A program made the translations under genes and the position numbers. Below the pieces are notes generated by a model. It ran no database searches and was not told the origin of the DNA. It saw only the letters and a list, made by a program, of their open reading frames with translations. From Roseateles sp. (GTDB taxonomy: Bacteria > Pseudomonadota > Gammaproteobacteria > Burkholderiales > Burkholderiaceae_C): a stretch of DNA of 58,373 nt. Positions 34,124 to 42,665 of this stretch are shown in pieces; within the stretch, counting starts at the first letter, position 1, and every line of letters starts with the position of its first letter. The stretch is from contig NZ_JAFAGT010000067.1 of the NCBI RefSeq assembly GCF_019237615.1, positions 1 through 58,373 on the forward strand, given 5' to 3'.

Positions 34124-35505
34124 GCGGCCAACTCCCCTGGCCCGGTCATCGCGGCGTCGAAGAAGTAGGCGATGCGCGCCCGGGGGCTGAGGTAGTCCAG
34201 CGAGTGGCGCGGCAGGAACTGGGGCTTGAGGCTGCGCCGGATGCCGAGGTCGGGCATCTCTTCCAGGTTGAGGATGAGGGCCTCCTCCTTGGGCACCTTG
34301 ACGTCATGGACCATGACGCGGGGCTTCAGCGGCCGCGCCGAGTTGACCGAAACGACCAGCGCGTAGCGATCGTCGGTCAATTGCACGGTGGAGCCCGGCG
34401 GGTAGACGCCCATCATGCGGATGAAGGCGTTCAGCATGGTCGCGTCGAAGCGGTTGCGGCCCTGGGCGAACATCAGCGACAGCGCCTCGTGCGGCGTCAT
34501 CGCTTTGGAGCTGATCAGCGGATTGCACAGGCCGTCGAAGCGGTTCACCAGCGCAACGATGCGGGCGCCGGTGCTCATGCGGTCCATGTTGATGCGCTGC
34601 GGGAAGCCGCTGCCGTCGGCATGCTCGTGGTGCTGGGCAATGATGAGCAGCGGGCCGGGCGCCAGGCCCATGGCCTGGGCGATGGCCACGCCCTTGACGA
34701 CATGCTGCTGATAGGCCTGGGTCTCCGCGGCCGTGAAGCTCTCGTCGCGGTGGCGCAGGCGGGCGGCGATCTCCAACTTGCCGACATCGTGCAGCAGGGA
34801 GCCGACACCGAGGTCCATCATCTCGTCACGCCCCAGGCCGAAGGCTCGGCCCAGCAGCAGCGCGATGATGCAGACGTTGAGCGCATGCGCGGTGGAGCGG
34901 TCTCCGGCCGTCTCGTTCAGCAGGCGCATGTTGAGATCACCCTCGACCAGCATCTTGTCGAGCAGGGCGGCGGTCAGGTTCTCTGCCTCGGCACGCGCCT
35001 GGTGGGGATCGGACACGACGTTGTCCATGACGCCGCGGAAACCATCGGCGGCTTCGCCGTACTGCGCTTCGCACAGGCGCAAGGCCTCGCGCTGCGACGC
35101 CAATGCGCGGCGATGGGCTTCGCGGGCCAGTTCCTCGGGCGTGGGCTGTGCCACCACGGCGGACTCGTCAGCGGTTTCGGCGGGCCCTGGAACGGCCTCG
35201 ACGTCGGCTGCGGCCGCGTCGGTGGTGTTGCCCTGCAGCGCAAGGTCGCTCTTGGCCGGACTCCAGCGCACCTGCGTCAGGCCGAGGCGGCGCAGGATCA
35301 GCAGTTGATCGGTGGAGGCGATCTTGAAGCTCGACAGCGGGAAAGGGTGCGACATCCAGCCCAGGTCCAGATGAATGAACATCCCGACGGTCAACTGGCT
35401 GACATCGATGAGCGGATCGCTTGTTCTATCCTGCATTCGTTCAACACCCGTGTGCCCGGGCACCCCTCGACTCGACCCCGGCTTCGGCACCATGCCGAAA
35501 TCCAT
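34120..35505 (-). CDS. HD-GYP c-di-GMP phosphodiesterase with N-terminal DUF3391
   Basis: 461 residues. The N-terminal DUF3391-like part is around VSQLTVGMFIHLDLGWM. An acidic/Ala-rich linker follows, then the HD-GYP domain. It has LLHDVGKLEIAARLRHRDE and HHEHADGSGFP, where the GYP triad reads GFP. HD-GYP enzymes hydrolyse c-di-GMP to GMP. The ATG at 35505 is preferred over ATG 35436 because a perfect AGGAGG lies 7 nt upstream. It is the first gene of an operon with GGDEF-EAL, DUF1840 and the histidine phosphatase. Confidence 0.92.
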   Translation of the reverse strand: MDFGMVPKPGSSRGVPGHTGVERMQDRTSDPLIDVSQLTVGMFIHLDLGWMSHPFPLSSFKIASTDQLLILRRLGLTQVRWSPAKSDLALQGNTTDAAAADVEAVPGPAETADESAVVAQPTPEELAREAHRRALASQREALRLCEAQYGEAADGFRGVMDNVVSDPHQARAEAENLTAALLDKMLVEGDLNMRLLNETAGDRSTAHALNVCIIALLLGRAFGLGRDEMMDLGVGSLLHDVGKLEIAARLRHRDESFTAAETQAYQQHVVKGVAIAQAMGLAPGPLLIIAQHHEHADGSGFPQRINMDRMSTGARIVALVNRFDGLCNPLISSKAMTPHEALSLMFAQGRNRFDATMLNAFIRMMGVYPPGSTVQLTDDRYALVVSVNSARPLKPRVMVHDVKVPKEEALILNLEEMPDLGIRRSLKPQFLPRHSLDYLSPRARIAYFFDAAMTGPGELAA

Positions 35506-35512
35506 GAGCCGG

Positions 35513-35518
35513 CCTCCT
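35513..35518 (-). promoter_or_regulatory. AGGAGG ribosome-binding site fixing the HD-GYP start
   Basis: A perfect minus-strand AGGAGG with 7-nt spacing to the ATG at 35505. The inner ATG at 35436 has no such site. Confidence 0.85.
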
Positions 35519-35740
35519 GCTATACGTCAAATCGGCCTGTTGCACCCGCGGCGGGCCGGGAAAAATCCCTGCTGCGGCGCAAGTGGGAGCTTAGCGCCTG
35601 ATCGTGACCAAATTCTCGTGGCTTTGTCGGGGCAAACGCGAAGGAATGCATGACCTGACGCTCGCGCAGCGGGGTTGTACGCTCAAAAGCGACACCAGCC
35701 GGGCCGGCCGGCACCGCCGCCCCCCCGCCGAAAGGGGGTG

Positions 35741-37099
35741 TCAGCGCCGCGTGCGATGCCGGGCGACGAGGTCGCCATACCAGTGCGCGCTGTCCTTGAG
35801 CAGGCGCTGCTGCGTTGCGTAATCGACGTGGACGAGGCCGAAACGCTTGTCGTAGCCAGAGTTCCACTCGAAGTTGTCGAGCAGGCTCCAGTAGAAGTAG
35901 CCGCGCACGTCGGCACCCAGGCTCATGGCCGCAGCCAGGGCCTGCAGGTGGCTGGACAGATAGGCGATGCGCTCCGCGTCCGGCACCCGGCCATCGACGA
36001 TGCGATCGGCATTGGCCATGCCGTTCTCGGTGATGAACATCGGCGGCGGGTTGTACTCGCGGGCCAGGCGCACCAAGTGCTGGGCGAAGACCTCGGGCAC
36101 GATCTCCCAACCCATGTCGGTGAAGCCGCGCTTGCCCGGCCCCTTGACGGCCTTGCCGTCGGCGTCGAAGAGGCTGCGCGTGTAGAAGTTGATGCCAAGG
36201 AAGTCCAGCGGCTGGCGGATGCGCTCGAAGTCACCGACCTCGACCTGGGGCGCGTCGGCGCCGACGAACTCCAGCGCGTCGGCGGGATAGGCGCCACGGA
36301 AGATGGGATCCATGTACCAGCGCACATTCAGCCCGTCGTCGATACGAGCGGCGCGGCGCTCGGCCTCGGCCGGCGTGGCCGGGAAGGACGGCGTATGGTT
36401 GAGTACGATGCCCAGCCTGGCCTTGGTCACGGCACGCATCGCCGCGACAGCCTCGCCGTGAGACAGCATCAGGTGGTGGGCCACCTGCAGGCTCTCGGCG
36501 CGACTGGTGCGGCCGGGCGCGAACTGGCCGGTCTCATAGCCCAGCGTCGCCGTGCACCAGGGCTCGTTGTGCGTCGCGATGCTGGCCAGGCGGTCGCCGA
36601 AACGGCGCGCGATCTCGGCGGCGTAGTCGGCGAAGTGGCCCACGATGTCGCGCGACATCCAGCCACCGATGCTGTCGTCCAGGGCCTGCGGCAGGTCCCA
36701 GTGGTACAGCGTCGCATGCGGCTGCAGGCCGGCCTTGAGCAGCGTGTCGACAAGTCGATCGTAGAAGGCGAAGCCGGCCTCGTTCCAGGCGCCCTGGCCC
36801 AGTGGCTGCACGCGCGGCCAGGCAAAGCTGAAGCGGTAGCAGTCCAGGCCCAGCCCCCGCATCAGCTCCACGTCCTCGCGGAAGCGGTGGTAGTGATCGC
36901 AGGCGACGTCGATGTTGGAGCCGTCGTTGATGCGGCCCGGCTGGCGGCAGAAATGGTCCCAGATCGAGGCGCCCTTGCCGTCCTCGAAGGCGGCACCCTC
37001 GATCTGAGCCGCACTGGTGGCCACGCCCCAGAGGAAGTCGGCCGGAAAGGACTGGGCGAGCGTGGCGGGATCGATGCGTGCGGTATCGAGCAGATTCAT
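35741..37099 (-). CDS. GH1 beta-glucosidase
   Basis: 452 residues, cytoplasmic, TIM-barrel glycoside hydrolase family 1. The N-terminus FPADFLWGVATSAAQIEG is a family signature. The acid/base is E179 in THNEPW and the nucleophile E358 in FITENG. It likely hydrolyses cellobiose or other beta-glucosides. ATG 37099 matches the family start. A LacI-type palindrome 170 bp upstream and the LacI gene immediately beyond suggest sugar-induced control. No cognate transporter is adjacent. Confidence 0.95.
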   Translation of the reverse strand: MNLLDTARIDPATLAQSFPADFLWGVATSAAQIEGAAFEDGKGASIWDHFCRQPGRINDGSNIDVACDHYHRFREDVELMRGLGLDCYRFSFAWPRVQPLGQGAWNEAGFAFYDRLVDTLLKAGLQPHATLYHWDLPQALDDSIGGWMSRDIVGHFADYAAEIARRFGDRLASIATHNEPWCTATLGYETGQFAPGRTSRAESLQVAHHLMLSHGEAVAAMRAVTKARLGIVLNHTPSFPATPAEAERRAARIDDGLNVRWYMDPIFRGAYPADALEFVGADAPQVEVGDFERIRQPLDFLGINFYTRSLFDADGKAVKGPGKRGFTDMGWEIVPEVFAQHLVRLAREYNPPPMFITENGMANADRIVDGRVPDAERIAYLSSHLQALAAAMSLGADVRGYFYWSLLDNFEWNSGYDKRFGLVHVDYATQQRLLKDSAHWYGDLVARHRTRR

Positions 37100-37267
37100 G
37101 GCGTGCAGCTGAGCCGCGCAGCGCGGCAGCGGGTAACGGAGGGGAGCGGCGCAGACCGGGGTGGACCACCGCCCGACCTGCTTCGGGACTTCATGGTTGG
37201 TGAGATCGGCCCTCATCGGAGCCGACGGCCCGAAAATGCCGATCCAGGCTGCCCATCTTGCCCGACA

Positions 37268-37285
37268 ATTGACAACGCTGTCAAT
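37268..37285. promoter_or_regulatory. LacI-family operator upstream of the beta-glucosidase
   Basis: ATTGACAACGCTGTCAAT is an 18-bp dyad with one mismatched pair and the central CG typical of LacI/GalR operators. On the minus strand its left end includes TTGACA, which with CAAGAT 18 bp on could form the GH1 promoter. A bound repressor would then block the -35. Confidence 0.7.
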
Positions 37286-37331
37286 ATGCGCCGGCAACGG
37301 ACGCAACTTCAAAGGGAGGCCGCGCGGGCCG

Positions 37332-38369
37332 CTAGCGCGCCCGTGTGGAGTCGCGCACCACGAGTTCGTGCGGCAGCACCTTGTGCAGCTCGACCTCATC
37401 GGCCGGACTGGCCATGTCGGGCCGCTGGACTGAGACCAGCATCTCGACGGCCGCCCGCGCCATCTCGGCGACGGGCTGGCGCACGGTGGTCAGCGGCGGC
37501 CAGACCAGGGCCGCAGTGGGCGAATCGTCGAAGCCGGCGACCGACAACTCGTTCGGCACGGCCAAGCCCAGGCGCTGTGCTGCGGCGAGCACGCCCAGGG
37601 CCATGTCGTCGTTGCTCGCGAACACAGCGGTCGGGCGCTGGCGGCGGCTCAGCAGCTGGTGCGCGGCGTCGCGGCCGCTCTCGAACGTGAAGGCACCGGG
37701 CCGGATCAGCTCGGGGTCGGGCTGCAGGCCATGGGCGCGCAGCGCATTGACGAAGCCCTGGTAGCGCAGCCCGCTGGCCGACTGGTCCGGCGGCCCCTTG
37801 ATGAAGGCGACGCGCTGGTGGCCCAGGCTGAGCAGCAGGTTGGTGATCTCCTCGGCCGCATGCACGTCGTCCATGCGCACCGAGGGCACGCCGCGCAGGT
37901 CGCGCTCGGGCGACATCAGCACGCAGGGCGTGCCGCTCTCGCGCAGCGCCGCCAGCACCTCGGGGTTGTCGCACAGCGGCGGCGTCAGGATCATGCCGTC
38001 CGGCCGCAGCGCCAGCACCATGCGGTCAATCTGCTGGCGCAGGTCGGGCGCGTCGTTGTGCAGCGACTCGACGACGAGGTGATAGCCCAGCTCGCGGCAT
38101 CGCAGCGTGGCGCCCTGCTGGACGCTGCCGACGAAGACCGCGCTGGGGTCGTAATAGAGCAGGCCGATCAGGAAGGATCGTCCGCCTGCGAGGCTGCGCG
38201 CCGACTGCTTGGGCCGGTAGCGCAGCGCCTCCACCACCTTGAGGACCTGATCCCGCGTGCTTTCATGCACACCGGGCTCATGGTTGAGCACGCGCGACAC
38301 CGTCTTGATCGACACGCCCGCCTCGCGGGCGACGTCGACGATGGTGGGGCTGGCGCCGCGCGGGCTCAT
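37332..38369 (-). CDS. LacI/GalR-family transcriptional regulator
   Basis: 345 residues. The N-terminal helix-turn-helix reads TIVDVAREAGVSIKTVSRVL, with the hinge helix RPKQSARSLAG. A periplasmic-binding-protein-like sugar domain follows. It is next to the GH1 gene and its palindrome, so it probably represses that enzyme in response to a beta-glucoside. The ATG at 38369 begins the conserved part and lies 12 bp after the HU stop, so it may be cotranscribed with HU. Confidence 0.93.
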   Translation of the reverse strand: MSPRGASPTIVDVAREAGVSIKTVSRVLNHEPGVHESTRDQVLKVVEALRYRPKQSARSLAGGRSFLIGLLYYDPSAVFVGSVQQGATLRCRELGYHLVVESLHNDAPDLRQQIDRMVLALRPDGMILTPPLCDNPEVLAALRESGTPCVLMSPERDLRGVPSVRMDDVHAAEEITNLLLSLGHQRVAFIKGPPDQSASGLRYQGFVNALRAHGLQPDPELIRPGAFTFESGRDAAHQLLSRRQRPTAVFASNDDMALGVLAAAQRLGLAVPNELSVAGFDDSPTAALVWPPLTTVRQPVAEMARAAVEMLVSVQRPDMASPADEVELHKVLPHELVVRDSTRAR

Positions 38370-38381
38370 CACCACGAAGAA

Positions 38382-38723
38382 TTACTTCTTCTTGGCCTTG
38401 GCGGCCGGCTTGGCGGCGGGCTTGGCAGCAGCCTTCTTGGCGGCGGCCTTGGGGTCCACGGCGGCCTTGAAGCCGGCGCCCGGGGCGAACTTGGGCAGCT
38501 TGGCGGCGGCGATCTTGATCTTCGCGCCGGTGCTGGGGTTCACGCCGTTGCGGGCAGCACGTGCGTGCTGCTTGAAGGAGCCGAAGCCCGGGATCGACAC
38601 CGCACCACCCTTTTTGACGGTGGTGACGATGGCGTCCAGCAGGGTCTCGAGGACACGGCCGGCTTCGGCCTTGCTCAGCTCGTGCTTGGCGGCCAGGTGT
38701 TCGATCAGATCGGTCTTGTTCAT
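38382..38723 (-). CDS. HU-family DNA-binding protein with Lys/Ala tail
   Basis: 113 residues. The HU fold covers about 1-88: MNKTDLIEHLAAKHELSK, the signature GFGSFKQHARAARNGVNPST and the DNA-binding arm. The tail (about 93-113) is made of AAAKK and PAAK repeats like eukaryotic histone H1 tails, known in several Burkholderiales HU proteins. ATG 38723 is set by the conserved start. It is a nucleoid-structuring protein. Confidence 0.93.
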   Translation of the reverse strand: MNKTDLIEHLAAKHELSKAEAGRVLETLLDAIVTTVKKGGAVSIPGFGSFKQHARAARNGVNPSTGAKIKIAAAKLPKFAPGAGFKAAVDPKAAAKKAAAKPAAKPAAKAKKK

Positions 38724-38815
38724 GCGGGGGGTCTCGTCCAAAAACGCGCCCGAACGGCTCGGGCGGGCGCGATTGTGGCGCATACAGTCGCGGCAGAGTT
38801 CCGTAGCCATCGCCA

Positions 38816-40858
38816 ATGCCCTCCCCTGTGCACTTTGCCGCGCTCCTCGATGCCTTGCCCCAGCAGGCCTGGCAAGCCGACGACCAGGGGCGCCTGCTGT
38901 GGATCAATGCGCGGCTGGCCGAGGCGCTGCACCACCCCGCGCTGCCGTCGCCGCTGGCCCGGTGGCTGCATGCCGACGACCGCGCGGCCTTCGATGCGCG
39001 CTGGGCCGAGGCCCAGCATGGCGGCCGCTTCGAGATGGAATACCGCCTGGGCGAGTGCTGGATGCTGGCCCAGGCCCAGCGCCTGCCGGGCTCGCCGCTG
39101 TGGCTGGGCACGCACACCGACATTGGCGCCCGCCGCGCGGCCGAGGCGCGGCTGCGCGATGCGGACGAGGTCTGGAAGCTGGCACTGGAATGCAGCGGCG
39201 ACGGCGTCTGGGACTGGCATGTGCAGGCCGGCGTGGAGCATTTCTCCGAGCGCTATCTGCGCTTGCACGGCTTCGAGCCGGGCGACGTCGACGCGACACC
39301 GGAGGCCTTCGACGCACGCACCCACCCGGACGACCTCGCGCAGATGGAGCGCGACCGCGAGGCGCATTTCTCCGGCCGCGTGCCGCTGTACCGCAACGAG
39401 CACCGCGTGCTGGCCAAGGACGGCACGTGGAAATGGGTCCTCAGCCGCGGCATGGTCATCGCGCGCGACGCCGAGGGCCGGCCGCTGCGCATGGTGGGCA
39501 CGCATACCGACATCACCGACCGCAAGCGCCAGGAGGCCCAGGTCTGGCAGCAAGCCCGCGTCGACGCCTTGACCGGCCTGCCCAACCGCCGCTCGCTGCG
39601 CGAGCGCATCGAGCGCGGCCTGGCCCTGCGGGCGATGCGCGGCGAGGAACTGGCCGTCATGTTCGTGGACCTCGACCATTTCAAGGAGGTCAACGACACG
39701 CTGGGGCACGACGTCGGAGACGCCCTGCTCGTGCAGGTGGCCGCTCGGCTGCAGGACTGCATGCCGCCCGGCGGCATAGTCGCGCGCATGGGCGGCGACG
39801 AGTTCACCGTGCTGCTGGCCGCGCGGGACGCGGCCGCGGCGGCCGAGCGCATCGGCCACGAACTGCTGGAGTCACTGTCAGCCGGCTTCGACATCGGCGG
39901 CGAACGCGTCTATGTCTCGGCCAGCATAGGCGTGAGCCTCTCTCCACGCGACGGGCTGGAGATCGAGGCCTTGTTCAAGCATGCCGATCAGGCGCTGTAC
40001 GAGGCCAAGGGCGCCGGCCGCAATCGCATGAGCCTGTTCACGCCGGCCCTGCAGGCCGCCGCGCAGCGGCGCGCGCGCCTGGCGGCCGAACTCCGCAAGG
40101 CCTTGCCGCTGGGGCAGTTCAGCCTGGTCTACCAGCCCATCCTGTCACTGCGCACGCCCGCGGCGCCGCCACGCAAGGCCGAGGCCCTGCTGCGCTGGAG
40201 GCACCCGCATCTGGGCGACGTCAGCCCGGCGCAGTTCATCCCGGTGGCGGAGGCCAGCGGACTCATCGTCGACATCGGCGACTGGGTGTTTCGCGCGGCC
40301 GCGGCACAGGCGCAGGCTTGGCGCACGGCGGGGCATGGCGACTTTCAGATCAGCATCAACAAGTCGCCGGTGCAGTTCCTCAGCGAACGCAGCCACCGCG
40401 CCCAGCCGGACTGGATCACCCACCTGCGCGGCCTGGGGCTGCCGGGCGACGCGCTGGCGGTCGAGATCACCGAGGGCCTGCTGCTGGAGCGCGACGAAAC
40501 GGTGGCCGCGCGGCTGAGGGCACTGCGGGCGGCAGGGCTGGCGATCTCGCTCGACGACTTCGGGACCGGGTACTCGTCGCTGAGCTACCTGCAGCATCAC
40601 GAGATCGATGTGGTGAAGATAGACCGCAGCTTCGTGGCCGGGCTGCAAGACGGCGGCAAGGCACTGGCGCTGTGCCGGGCCATCGTGACGATGGCGCATG
40701 AGCTGGGGATGGAGGTCGTCGCGGAAGGAGTGGAGACCGAGGCGCAGATGCTGGCGCTGACGGCAATGGGCTGCGACTGGGGACAGGGGTGGTGGTTTGG
40801 GAAAGGTGTGCCTGCCGCCGAGTTTGAAGAGAGGTGGCTTGGCGCCACCTCTTGCTAA
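38816..40858 (+). CDS. PAS-PAS-GGDEF-EAL composite c-di-GMP protein
   Basis: 680 residues, soluble. An N-terminal degenerate PAS and a clear PAS/PAC (about 120-235, ending in THTDITDRKRQE) lead into a GGDEF domain with ARMGGDEFTVLL. An EAL domain follows with AEALLRWRHP, SLDDFGTGYSSLSYL and VEGVETEAQ. Both catalytic signatures are intact. It is divergent from HU by about 90 bp and ends before the bidirectional terminator. Confidence 0.94.
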   Translation: MPSPVHFAALLDALPQQAWQADDQGRLLWINARLAEALHHPALPSPLARWLHADDRAAFDARWAEAQHGGRFEMEYRLGECWMLAQAQRLPGSPLWLGTHTDIGARRAAEARLRDADEVWKLALECSGDGVWDWHVQAGVEHFSERYLRLHGFEPGDVDATPEAFDARTHPDDLAQMERDREAHFSGRVPLYRNEHRVLAKDGTWKWVLSRGMVIARDAEGRPLRMVGTHTDITDRKRQEAQVWQQARVDALTGLPNRRSLRERIERGLALRAMRGEELAVMFVDLDHFKEVNDTLGHDVGDALLVQVAARLQDCMPPGGIVARMGGDEFTVLLAARDAAAAAERIGHELLESLSAGFDIGGERVYVSASIGVSLSPRDGLEIEALFKHADQALYEAKGAGRNRMSLFTPALQAAAQRRARLAAELRKALPLGQFSLVYQPILSLRTPAAPPRKAEALLRWRHPHLGDVSPAQFIPVAEASGLIVDIGDWVFRAAAAQAQAWRTAGHGDFQISINKSPVQFLSERSHRAQPDWITHLRGLGLPGDALAVEITEGLLLERDETVAARLRALRAAGLAISLDDFGTGYSSLSYLQHHEIDVVKIDRSFVAGLQDGGKALALCRAIVTMAHELGMEVVAEGVETEAQMLALTAMGCDWGQGWWFGKGVPAAEFEERWLGATSC

Positions 40859-40956
40859 AGAGCCCATCGAAGGCCATTCAACGGGGACCCGGCCACACCC
40901 CGCGCCCCCCCGGCTCGCAGCACAGCTGCGAACCTGTCGAATCTTCTTCCGGGCAA

Positions 40957-41000
40957 CAAAGCAAAAAGGCCAGCGCTTTCGCGCTGGCCTTTTTGCTTTG
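40957..41000. terminator. Bidirectional terminator with 20-bp perfect stem
   Basis: Arms 40957-40976 and 40981-41000 are perfectly complementary around a TTTC loop. The core AAAAAGGCCAGCGC/GCGCTGGCCTTTTT gives a U-tract in both directions. It separates the plus-strand GGDEF-EAL gene from minus-strand tRNA-Leu, and would terminate both. Confidence 0.88.
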
Positions 41001-41002
41001 TT

Positions 41003-41087
<85 letters not shown>

Positions 41088-41141
41088 TTTCAGGGAGGCC
41101 GGACTATAGCCCAGTTTTTGACCTCCTCGAAGAAATTCGAC

Positions 41142-42653
41142 TCAAACGTCGAATTTCACGCCCTGGGCCAAAGGCAGCTCGCTCGAATAGTTCACCGTGT
41201 TGGTGCTGCGACGCATGTAGGCCTTCCACGCATCCGACCCGCTCTCCCGGCCGCCGCCGGTCTCCTTCTCACCGCCGAAGGCGCCGCCGATCTCCGCACC
41301 GGATGTGCCGATGTTGACGTTGGCGATGCCGCAGTCACTGCCGACCGCGCTCATGAAGCGCTCGGCCTCGCGCAGGTCGGTTGTGAAGATCGCGCTGGAC
41401 AAGCCTTGCGGCACGCCGTTCTGCAGCTCGATGGCCTCCTCCAGCGTCTTGTACTTCAGCGTGTAGAGGATGGGCGCGAAGGTCTCATGGCACACCACCT
41501 CGGTCTGGGCCGGCATGCGCACCAGCGCCGGCACGGCGTAGTAGGCCTCGGGGAAGCGCTCCTCGAGCGCGCGCTCGCCGCCGCTGACCTGACCGCCCTG
41601 CTGACGCGCCGCGTTGAGCGCGGACTGCATTGCATCGAAGGCCTGTGCGTCGATCAGCGGGCCGATCAGCGTGCCGGCCTCGACGGGCGAGCCTATGGGC
41701 AACTGCGCACGGGCGCGGTCCAGGCGCTCGACGAGGGCGTCATGGATGCTCTCGTGGGCAATGACGCGGCGCGTCGTCGTGCAGCGCTGGCCGGCCGTGC
41801 CGTAGGCGCCGAACAGGATGCCGCGCACGGCCAGGTCCAGGTCCGCGCTGGGTGTCACGATGATGGCGTTGTTGCCGCCCAGTTCCAAGAGGACTCGGCC
41901 GAAACGCGACGCCACGCGCGGGCCGACAGCGCGGCCCATGCGGGTGGAACCGGTGGCGGAGACCAGCGCCACACGCTTGTCATCCACCAGGGCCTCGCCC
42001 GCGTCGGCGCGGCCGATGACCAGCTCGGACAGGCCGTCCGGCGCGGCGTGGCCCGCGGCGCGGTAGGCAGCCAGCGCGCGCTCGAATAGCGCCTGCGTCG
42101 CCAGCGCCGTCAGCGGCGTCTTCTCGGACGGCTTCCAGACGCAGGCGTCGCCGCAGACCAGTGCCAGCGCCGAGTTCCAGGCCCACACGGCCACCGGGAA
42201 GTTGAAGGCCGAGATGATGCCGACGACGCCCAATGGCAACCACTGCTCCATCATGCGATGGCCGGGCCGCTCGCTGGCGATGGTCAGGCCATGCAGCTGG
42301 CGCGACAGGCCAACGGCGAACTCGCAGATGTCGATCATCTCCTGCACTTCGCCCAGGCCTTCGCTCGTGACCTTGCCGGCCTCGATGGAGACCAGCTCGG
42401 CGAGCTGGTCCTTGTGCGCGCGCAGCTCTTCACCAAACAGGCGTACCAGCTCGCCGCGCTTGGGTGCGGGAACCACCCGCCAGGCCTTGAAGGCCTCGTG
42501 CGCACGGCCCACAGCGGCCTTCATGTCTGCGCCACTGGCGCTGTGGAGTTGGGCGAGCACGCCGCCGTCTATGGGCGAGCGCACGATCAGGTCGCCGGCG
42601 GCCGGCAGGCTGACGCCCAGGGCGTCGAGAACGGAAAGGGACTGTTGCTTCAT
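41142..42653 (-). CDS. amaB: Alpha-aminoadipate semialdehyde dehydrogenase (ALDH7 type)
   Basis: 503 residues. The NAD-dependent aldehyde dehydrogenase core has SAFNFPVAVWAWN, the catalytic Glu in LLELGGNNA and the catalytic Cys in GTAGQRCTTTRR. The C-terminal GGAFGGEKETGGGRESGSDAW is characteristic of ALDH7/antiquitin-like enzymes. They oxidise aminoadipate semialdehyde (in equilibrium with piperideine-6-carboxylate) to 2-aminoadipate in lysine catabolism. The partner saccharopine dehydrogenase gene lies immediately upstream. ATG 42653 is preferred for spacing; ATG 42662 would add three residues. Confidence 0.92.
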   Translation of the reverse strand: MKQQSLSVLDALGVSLPAAGDLIVRSPIDGGVLAQLHSASGADMKAAVGRAHEAFKAWRVVPAPKRGELVRLFGEELRAHKDQLAELVSIEAGKVTSEGLGEVQEMIDICEFAVGLSRQLHGLTIASERPGHRMMEQWLPLGVVGIISAFNFPVAVWAWNSALALVCGDACVWKPSEKTPLTALATQALFERALAAYRAAGHAAPDGLSELVIGRADAGEALVDDKRVALVSATGSTRMGRAVGPRVASRFGRVLLELGGNNAIIVTPSADLDLAVRGILFGAYGTAGQRCTTTRRVIAHESIHDALVERLDRARAQLPIGSPVEAGTLIGPLIDAQAFDAMQSALNAARQQGGQVSGGERALEERFPEAYYAVPALVRMPAQTEVVCHETFAPILYTLKYKTLEEAIELQNGVPQGLSSAIFTTDLREAERFMSAVGSDCGIANVNIGTSGAEIGGAFGGEKETGGGRESGSDAWKAYMRRSTNTVNYSSELPLAQGVKFDV

Positions 42654-42665
42654 GGCCGGCATTCT

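Noticed and set aside
38278-39123. A 281-codon minus-strand frame extending HU upstream
   Set aside because: It is antisense to the PAS-GGDEF-EAL gene and out of frame with HU. HU starts at 38723.
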